Shown here: positions 14,473 through 18,611 of the stretch, piece after piece
Layout of the letters: the number at the start of each line of letters is the position of its first letter
How positions within the stretch are numbered: position 1 is the stretch's first letter
DNA from: Actinomycetes bacterium
GTDB taxonomy: Bacteria > Actinomycetota > Acidimicrobiia > Acidimicrobiales > Ilumatobacteraceae
Direction of reading: 5' to 3'
Length of the DNA: 18,611 bases
Assembly: GCA_023417265.1 (NCBI GenBank)
Contig: JAEZFY010000195.1
Span: forward strand, 1-18,611
The notes under the pieces: model-generated
The model's database searches: none
What the model saw: the letters and a program-made list of their open reading frames with translations, nothing else
What the model was told of the DNA's origin: nothing
Translations under genes and position numbers: made by a program

Positions 14473-14715
14473 TTGCGCACACGTTTTCCCCGTGTTTCTC
14501 CCCACGACGGGTTCGACAGCACGGGCCACTGCGGTCTTCACGGGCCCCTGCATCGGCGCACGGGTGCGGCGCTCAGCACTTTGGGCTGGCTCATTGCGCA
14601 CACGTTTTCCCCTTTGATCTCCCCACTACGGGTTCGACAGCACGGGCGCGTCTACGTCTTCACGGGCCCCTGCATCGGCGCACTCCTTCTGCTCCCAGCA
14701 CTTTGGCCGGGCTCA
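14473..14715. repeat. Two tandem copies of a ~121-bp element
   Basis: Unit 1 is 14473-14593 and unit 2 is 14594-14715. By hand alignment they are roughly 80-85 % identical, but differences cluster: the blocks TTGCGCACACGTTTTCCCC, TCTCCCCAC, ACGGGTTCGACAGCACGGG, a 28-base block starting GTCTTCACGGG and ending CGGCGCAC, and CAGCACTTTGG are identical, while the short segments between them vary. A 12-mer of the first block, CGTTTTCCCCGT, also occurs earlier at 14295. Confidence 0.8.
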
Positions 14716-14808
14716 ACACCGCGGTCGGGGCGGAGCGTCATGGCAGGTTGCACGGGCTCGCTCGGCATTAGCGGGCTACCGCTCGGGCCGGCGTGGGTGG
14801 GGTCGGGT

Positions 14809-14814
14809 TAGCCT
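14809..14814 (+). promoter_or_regulatory. -10 hexamer of cimA (leaderless type)
   Basis: TAGCCT, then six bases, then ATG at 14821, with no Shine-Dalgarno site. This leaves no room for an attenuator or riboswitch leader on cimA from this promoter. Confidence 0.6.
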
Positions 14815-14820
14815 TGCGTC

Positions 14821-16401
14821 ATGGCTGGGACCCGCGTCGAGATTTTTGACACGACGTTGCGGGATGGGTTGCAGGTCGAGGGGGTGTCGGCCACGGTCGA
14901 CGACAAGTTGCGGATCGCCGAGCAGCTCGACCATCTCGGGGTCGACTTCATCGAGGGCGGCTGGCCGGGCGCCAACCCGAAGGACATCGAGTTCTTCACC
15001 CGGGCCGCGAGCGAGCTCCGGCTGACGACGTCGACACTGGTCGCCTTCGGCTCCACCCGCCGGCCGCGCGGCAAGGTCGACGACGACCCGACGCTGCAGC
15101 ACCTGCTCGGGGCCGGCACGGCCGCCGTGTGCATCGTCGCCAAGTCGTCCGAGTACCAGGTCACCCAGGCGTTGCAGACGTCGCTCGACGAGGGGGCGGC
15201 GATGATCGCCGACTCGGTGGGGTTCCTGCACAGCCACGGGCGGCGCGTGCTGGTCGACCTCGAGCACTTCTTCGACGGCTTCAAGGCCAATCCCGAGTTC
15301 TCGTTCCGAGCGCTCGAGGCGGCCGTGCTGCAGGGCGCCAGCCATCTCGTCCTGTGCGACACGAACGGCGGGTCGCTGCCGCACGAGATCGGCGAGATCG
15401 TCAGCCAGGTCGTCGCCCACGTCGGCGGCGACGTCACGGTCGGCATCCACTGCCACGACGACACCGGTTGCGCGGTCGCCAACTCGGTCGCCGCCGTGCT
15501 CGCCGGCGCACGTCACGTGCAGGGCACGCTCAACGGGCTCGGCGAGCGCACGGGCAACACCAACCTGAGCACCGTGATCCCCAACCTCGAACTCAAGCTC
15601 GGGTACGCGTGCCTCCCCGAGGGACGCATGGAGCGCCTCACGGTGGTGTCGCACCGGGTGGCCGAGCAGCTCAATCGGGCCGTCAACCCGCAGGCTCCGT
15701 ACGTCGGCTCGTCGGCGTTCGCCCACAAGGCCGGTCTGCACGTGTCGGCGATCGCCCGTGCGCGCGACGCCTACGAGCACGTCAGTCCGGAAGCGGTCGG
15801 CAACGGCACACGGTTCGTGGTGTCCGAGATGGCCGGGCGGGCGACCGTGCAGATGAAGGCCGACGACCTCGGCCTCGCCCTCGACGGACCGGCCGTGAAC
15901 GGCGTGATCGACGAGCTTAAGCGGCTCGAGCACGAGGGCTACCACTTCGAGGCGGCCGACGCGTCGCTCGAGCTGTTGATGCGCCGGGCCACCGGCTGGG
16001 ATCCCGACTTCTTCCGCGTCGAGTCGATGCGTGTGATCACCGACGAGCTCGGCGACGCGCCGTTCTCCACCGAGGCGACCGTGAAGGTGTGGGTCGGCGA
16101 TCAACGTTTCGTCCACACCGCCGAAGGCAACGGCCCGGTCAACGCGATCGACGCGGCCCTGCGCCGGGCGGTGCAGACCGCCTACCCGCACGTCGCCCGC
16201 GTGCACCTCGTCGACTACAAGGTGCGGATTCTCGACGGCGGCCCGAACGCGGCAACCGGGGCGGTCACCCGGGTGCTGCTCACGGCCACCAACGGCGAGC
16301 GTGAATGGACCACGATCGGCGTGTCGGGGAACATCATCGAGGCGTCGTGGCGGGCGCTCGAGGAGAGCCTCGTCTACGGCTTGCTCGTCACCCCCGCCTG
16401 A
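14821..16401 (+). CDS. cimA: Citramalate synthase
   Basis: Condenses pyruvate and acetyl-CoA to (R)-citramalate, the threonine-independent entry to isoleucine synthesis. The 526-residue protein has the LeuA/homocitrate synthase TIM barrel with DTTLRDGLQ (10-18, metal ligand Asp), GGWPGANPKD (46-55), DTNGG (180-184), the metal motif HCHDDTGCAVANS (210-222), GLGERTGN (239-246) and HKAGLHVSAI (302-311). The C-terminal ~120 residues form the LeuA-type allosteric domain that usually binds the end product, isoleucine. GGWPGANPKD after DFIE and the overall length match CimA rather than 2-isopropylmalate synthase. It converges with the ClC gene (seven bases between stops). leuB and ilvE lie 5 kb upstream on the same strand. 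Confidence 0.92.
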   Translation: MAGTRVEIFDTTLRDGLQVEGVSATVDDKLRIAEQLDHLGVDFIEGGWPGANPKDIEFFTRAASELRLTTSTLVAFGSTRRPRGKVDDDPTLQHLLGAGTAAVCIVAKSSEYQVTQALQTSLDEGAAMIADSVGFLHSHGRRVLVDLEHFFDGFKANPEFSFRALEAAVLQGASHLVLCDTNGGSLPHEIGEIVSQVVAHVGGDVTVGIHCHDDTGCAVANSVAAVLAGARHVQGTLNGLGERTGNTNLSTVIPNLELKLGYACLPEGRMERLTVVSHRVAEQLNRAVNPQAPYVGSSAFAHKAGLHVSAIARARDAYEHVSPEAVGNGTRFVVSEMAGRATVQMKADDLGLALDGPAVNGVIDELKRLEHEGYHFEAADASLELLMRRATGWDPDFFRVESMRVITDELGDAPFSTEATVKVWVGDQRFVHTAEGNGPVNAIDAALRRAVQTAYPHVARVHLVDYKVRILDGGPNAATGAVTRVLLTATNGEREWTTIGVSGNIIEASWRALEESLVYGLLVTPA

Positions 16402-16426
16402 GCGCCCGTCACGGGTCGGCGGGCGC
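16402..16426. terminator. Hairpin between convergent cimA and ClC genes
   Basis: GCGCCCG (16402-16408) pairs perfectly with CGGGCGC (16420-16426) around an 11-base loop that contains the ClC stop codon. It sits directly after the cimA stop. There is no T-run, so termination in either direction is inferred from position. Confidence 0.35.
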
Positions 16427-17701
16427 CTGGAAGGCGGTCACCGACGCCGGCCCCATCATCAGCTCGGCAGCCACCGCGGCGAGCAGTCCCGGCACGACGA
16501 AGCTCGCCTGGCCGGTGGTCTCGGCGACGAACATCACCGCCGCCAGCGGCACCCGGTAGCCGGCGCCCAGGAACGCGGCCATGCCGATCATCGCGAACAG
16601 GCTCGTGTCGAGGGCGTCGATCGTGCCACCGACGGCCCGGCCGAGCAGCGCCCCGGCAACGACGAGCGGGATGAACACGCCGCCGACCCCGCCCCCGCCG
16701 ACCATCACCACCGTGGCCACGCAGCGCAGGCCGAGCACCACCAGCAGCAGCCACACCGCGTGCCCCGGCTCGATCGCCCAGCGGATCGTCGAATACCCCG
16801 GGCCGACGGTGAGGCTCTCGCCGGTGAGCGCCCGGGCGGCGACGAACAGCCCGGCGAGGAGCACCCCGGCGACCACCGCCCGGGCGAGCGGATGGGCCCG
16901 GCCACTGAGCGTCTTGGCCTTGCGCAGCGCGTAGGCGAACAGGCGCGCACCGAACCCGGCGAGCGCTCCGAGCACGACGGCCCCGGCGAGGTCGCGGAAC
17001 CCGAACCCCGGATCGCCGACCACCCGCAGCAACGGCTCGGTGCCGTTGACGGCGACGAACGCGAGGTAGCCGCTGGCGCCCGACACCAGCGCCGGCAGCA
17101 GCATCCGCCGGGCGAGGTCGTCCTGGTAGGGCACCTCGAGTGCGAAGACGACGCCGGTGGCGGGCGCCTTGAAGATCGCCGCCACCGCGGCGGCCGCCCC
17201 GGCCACCAGCAGCGTGCGCCGATCGGTGCCGCGGAACAGGCGCGGGACGCGCCGCTGGATCCAGCCGCCGACGGTCGAGCCGATGTGGATCGACGGTCCT
17301 TCGAGCCCCATCGGGCCGCCCGAACCGAGCGTCGCCACGGCGGCCAGGACGCGTGCGCCGAGCTGGCGTGGCGACGTGCGGGCGGACGCGTCGTGGAACT
17401 CGCGGAGGTACTCGTCGGCCGTGCCCGGGGTCGTGCCTCCGCCGGCGAAGCGCAGCACGAGGGCGGCGATCACGAGGCCGACACCCGGCCCGATCGCGAG
17501 CACCCACAGCGGAGCGGTGAGCAGTTCTGGCACGAGCTGTTCGGCGACGACCTGGTCGAACACCGCCACTGCCAGCCCGACCACGACGCCGGTGGCGGCG
17601 GCGACCGCGAGCCGCGGGGCCGAACGGCGCGTCAGCGTGCGCAGCTCGTCGCGGTGGTAGTCGGCGCCGAGCCGTGGGATCGTGATCCGGCGCGCGCTCA
17701 C
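16409..17701 (-). CDS. ClC family chloride channel or transporter
   Basis: A polytopic inner-membrane protein of 430 residues with the ~10-12 hydrophobic segments of a ClC core and no C-terminal CBS domains. Family motifs: GSGGPMGLEGPSIHIGS with Glu134 at the gating-glutamate position, IFKAPATGVVFALEV (176-190), GGGGVGGVFIPLVVAG (the GxFxP motif) and AGYRVPLAAVMFVAETTG. The first anion motif, normally GSGIP, reads GGTTP (88-92). At the internal proton-glutamate position of E. coli ClcA (Glu203) the alignment gives Val190, as in ClC channels. GTG at 17701 has TACGTT six bases upstream. It is divergent from the conserved unknown gene and convergent with cimA. Whether it exchanges protons or is a passive channel cannot be settled from sequence. 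Confidence 0.88.
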   Translation of the reverse strand: MSARRITIPRLGADYHRDELRTLTRRSAPRLAVAAATGVVVGLAVAVFDQVVAEQLVPELLTAPLWVLAIGPGVGLVIAALVLRFAGGGTTPGTADEYLREFHDASARTSPRQLGARVLAAVATLGSGGPMGLEGPSIHIGSTVGGWIQRRVPRLFRGTDRRTLLVAGAAAAVAAIFKAPATGVVFALEVPYQDDLARRMLLPALVSGASGYLAFVAVNGTEPLLRVVGDPGFGFRDLAGAVVLGALAGFGARLFAYALRKAKTLSGRAHPLARAVVAGVLLAGLFVAARALTGESLTVGPGYSTIRWAIEPGHAVWLLLVVLGLRCVATVVMVGGGGVGGVFIPLVVAGALLGRAVGGTIDALDTSLFAMIGMAAFLGAGYRVPLAAVMFVAETTGQASFVVPGLLAAVAAELMMGPASVTAFQAPADP

Positions 17702-17707
17702 GTCGCC

Positions 17708-17713
17708 AACGTA
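17708..17713 (-). promoter_or_regulatory. -10 hexamer of the ClC gene (leaderless type)
   Basis: TACGTT on the minus strand, six bases before the GTG at 17701. Confidence 0.55.
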
Positions 17714-17752
17714 TCCCTCCCGGGCGGCGCTGCCCGGGAGCTACCCGGCGCA

Positions 17753-17758
17753 TAGGAT
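17753..17758 (+). promoter_or_regulatory. -10 hexamer of the conserved unknown gene (leaderless type)
   Basis: TAGGAT, seven bases before the GTG at 17766. With the ClC box it forms a second compact divergent promoter pair. Confidence 0.55.
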
Positions 17759-17765
17759 CCGCAAC

Positions 17766-18281
17766 GTGGCCGCACCGAAGTTCGCCCCCGTCACCGACCA
17801 GCCGTACTACACGTCGCCCGACGTCGTGCCCGCGGCGTGGACGCCGGAGCGGCCGGGCGAGATCGAGGGTCTCCAGCCGGTTGGCCCGCGGCTCGGCGCG
17901 CAGGGGCCCGACCAGGGCTTCGCCCTGCGGATCGCCAACCGGATCGCGCCGACGCTGCAGCTCCAGCCCGGCGAACGAACCGACGACGCCGTGCGCGGGT
18001 GCCTCGGCATCGCCCTCCGGCGGGCGTCGATGTACAGCCGGGCCCCCGTCGTCCACGACGTGCGCCTGGCGTTCACGATCTGGGGGTTCTTCCTCGCCGA
18101 CCCGCCGGCCGACCTGGTCGCCCGCCGGATGGAGCTGTTCGAGGGCGTCGGCAAGGTCACCCACCACTACGCCGAGGGTCGCCGGATCGCCGATCTCGTG
18201 CCGGAGACGACGCTGCGGCTCACCCCGGACGCGGCAGCCGCGCGGATGCCCGCCGGCTGGCGCGAGCTCACCGGCGCCTGA
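17766..18281 (+). CDS. Conserved actinobacterial protein of unknown function
   Basis: A 171-residue soluble protein. I recognise the pattern as a conserved actinobacterial hypothetical (QPYYTSPDVVPAAW, PVGPRLGAQGPDQGFAL, ALRRASMYSRAPVVHDV, FTIWGFF, HHYAEGRRIADLVPE, GGWREL-like end), but know no function. It has no signal peptide or membrane segment; FTIWGFFLA (about 102-110) is hydrophobic but too short to cross a membrane. The conserved HHYAE and VVHDVRLAF blocks hold histidines and acids that might form a site, which is a guess. The frame opens upstream at 17682, but GTG 17766 is preferred because it follows a -10 box and the longer form would overlap the ClC start region. The gene is divergent from the ClC gene. 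Confidence 0.82.
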   Translation: MAAPKFAPVTDQPYYTSPDVVPAAWTPERPGEIEGLQPVGPRLGAQGPDQGFALRIANRIAPTLQLQPGERTDDAVRGCLGIALRRASMYSRAPVVHDVRLAFTIWGFFLADPPADLVARRMELFEGVGKVTHHYAEGRRIADLVPETTLRLTPDAAAARMPAGWRELTGA

Positions 18282-18386
18282 CGCCGCTCACGGGTCGGCG
18301 TGCTCGGCCGCGCCTCGAGCTACGACCGATGTTCCAATTCGGCGACGGCTGCGTCGTCGCGGTCGGCCGGCTGGCAGCCTGGAAGG

Positions 18387-18611
18387 GTGCGGACGGTCGA
18401 GCGGCGACTGTTGATCGGCGGCGTGGTCGCGGCCGCGCTCGTGAAGGCCCGCTTCGCGTGGATCCCCGTCTGGTACCTCACGCTCGCGCTCACCGCCCCG
18501 GCGGCGGGGTGGTGGGCGATCCGGCACGTTCGGGTGCGGGCCCCGGCACGGTGGAGCATGTTCGGAGTCGCCGCGCTCGTCACGCTCGGCCTGTGCCCGG
18601 TGCCGTGGATG
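18387..18611 (+). CDS. N-terminal part of a membrane protein (3' end outside window)
   Basis: Open from GTG 18387 to the window end (75 residues). The product begins MRTVERRLLIGGVVAAALVKARFAW-like, with two or three hydrophobic stretches (about 9-19, 26-44 and 60-73) separated by Arg-rich turns (RHVRVRAPARW), as in an inner-membrane protein. Too little is visible to assign a family. GTG 18387 is preferred over GTG 18300 because CAGCCT lies exactly six bases upstream and the following residues look like a first transmembrane helix. It lies 105 bases after the preceding gene on the same strand. Confidence 0.5.
   Translation, partial: MRTVERRLLIGGVVAAALVKARFAWIPVWYLTLALTAPAAGWWAIRHVRVRAPARWSMFGVAALVTLGLCPVPWM

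Larger units (their letters stand above)
13592..14820. other. 1.2-kb region without a credible gene, rich in hairpins and repeats
   Basis: Between divergent nucleoside hydrolase and cimA. Several frames are open here on both strands (a 355-residue minus frame and a 314-residue plus frame among them), but they overlap each other, carry no recognisable domain and are dominated by Arg, Gly and Pro, as expected by chance in GC-rich DNA. The region holds two strong hairpins (13660-13711, 13774-13809), recurrent words (GGTTGCC, CCCGTGG, CGGCGAACCG) between about 13830 and 14300, a relatively AT-rich stretch around 14390-14490, and a tandem ~121-bp duplication (14473-14715). Nothing in it matches tRNA, tmRNA, RNase P RNA or SRP RNA motifs that I know. 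Confidence 0.75.

Noticed and set aside
13534..14617. Long open frames on both strands across the gene-free region (355 residues minus, 314 residues plus)
   Set aside because: They overlap one another, have Arg/Gly/Pro-dominated composition and no domain; the minus frame also runs into the nucleoside hydrolase gene in the wrong frame.
14520..14660. GGGTTCGACAG resembling the tmRNA 5' consensus or a tRNA T-loop
   Set aside because: There is no tag reading frame, acceptor stem, CCA end or pairing T-stem, and the motif is simply part of the tandem repeat.
18288..18583. Minus-strand small open frames after the conserved unknown gene
   Set aside because: Their products are Arg/Pro-rich without motifs, and the plus-strand membrane-protein start overlaps them.

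Overview
The window is GC-rich DNA (about 70 % G+C by eye) with dense genes, many GTG starts and very few Shine-Dalgarno sites. The gene content (a conserved actinobacterial unknown protein, GreA, a short LeuB, citramalate synthase, an MpaB-type oxygenase, a Thr/Val/Pro-rich lipoprotein linker) suggests a chromosomal segment of an actinomycete, possibly of class Acidimicrobiia. That placement is an inference; there is no rRNA gene or other decisive marker. I see no tRNA, rRNA, CRISPR array, transposase, integrase or phage gene.

Layout from left to right: (1) the 3' end of a probable exported protein (2-394). (2) A minus-strand set: AAA+ ATPase, MTA/SAH nucleosidase and agmatine deiminase, the last two overlapping by four bases. 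(3) A divergent EVE-domain gene, convergent with a group II PLP decarboxylase. (4) A minus-strand run of greA, alpha/beta hydrolase, tandem-FKBP lipoprotein and PLP decarboxylase. (5) Plus-strand leuB and ilvE, divergent from greA. (6) Minus-strand MpaB-like oxygenase, ABC-F ATPase and nucleoside hydrolase. (7) A 1.2-kb stretch without a credible gene (13592-14820), holding strong hairpins, a family of short CGAA-loop inverted repeats and two tandem copies of a ~121-bp element. (8) cimA (citramalate synthase), convergent with a ClC chloride protein. (9) A conserved unknown gene divergent from the ClC gene, then the 5' end of a membrane-protein gene cut by the window edge.

leuB, ilvE and cimA serve leucine, branched-chain and isoleucine synthesis; here cimA is separated from leuB-ilvE by three unrelated genes and the repeat region. 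Agmatine deiminase and MTA nucleosidase are both linked to polyamine metabolism, which gives the first operon a plausible theme, although its ATPase remains unexplained.

Two signals stand out. First, nearly every transcription-unit start has a TANNNT -10-like hexamer ending 6-9 bases before the ATG or GTG, with no Shine-Dalgarno site, which points to widespread leaderless transcription. Second, the 13592-14820 region is rich in repeats and hairpins, and because both flanking genes appear leaderless its structures lie in neither flanking mRNA leader. It is the best place to look for an undescribed RNA or repeat element.
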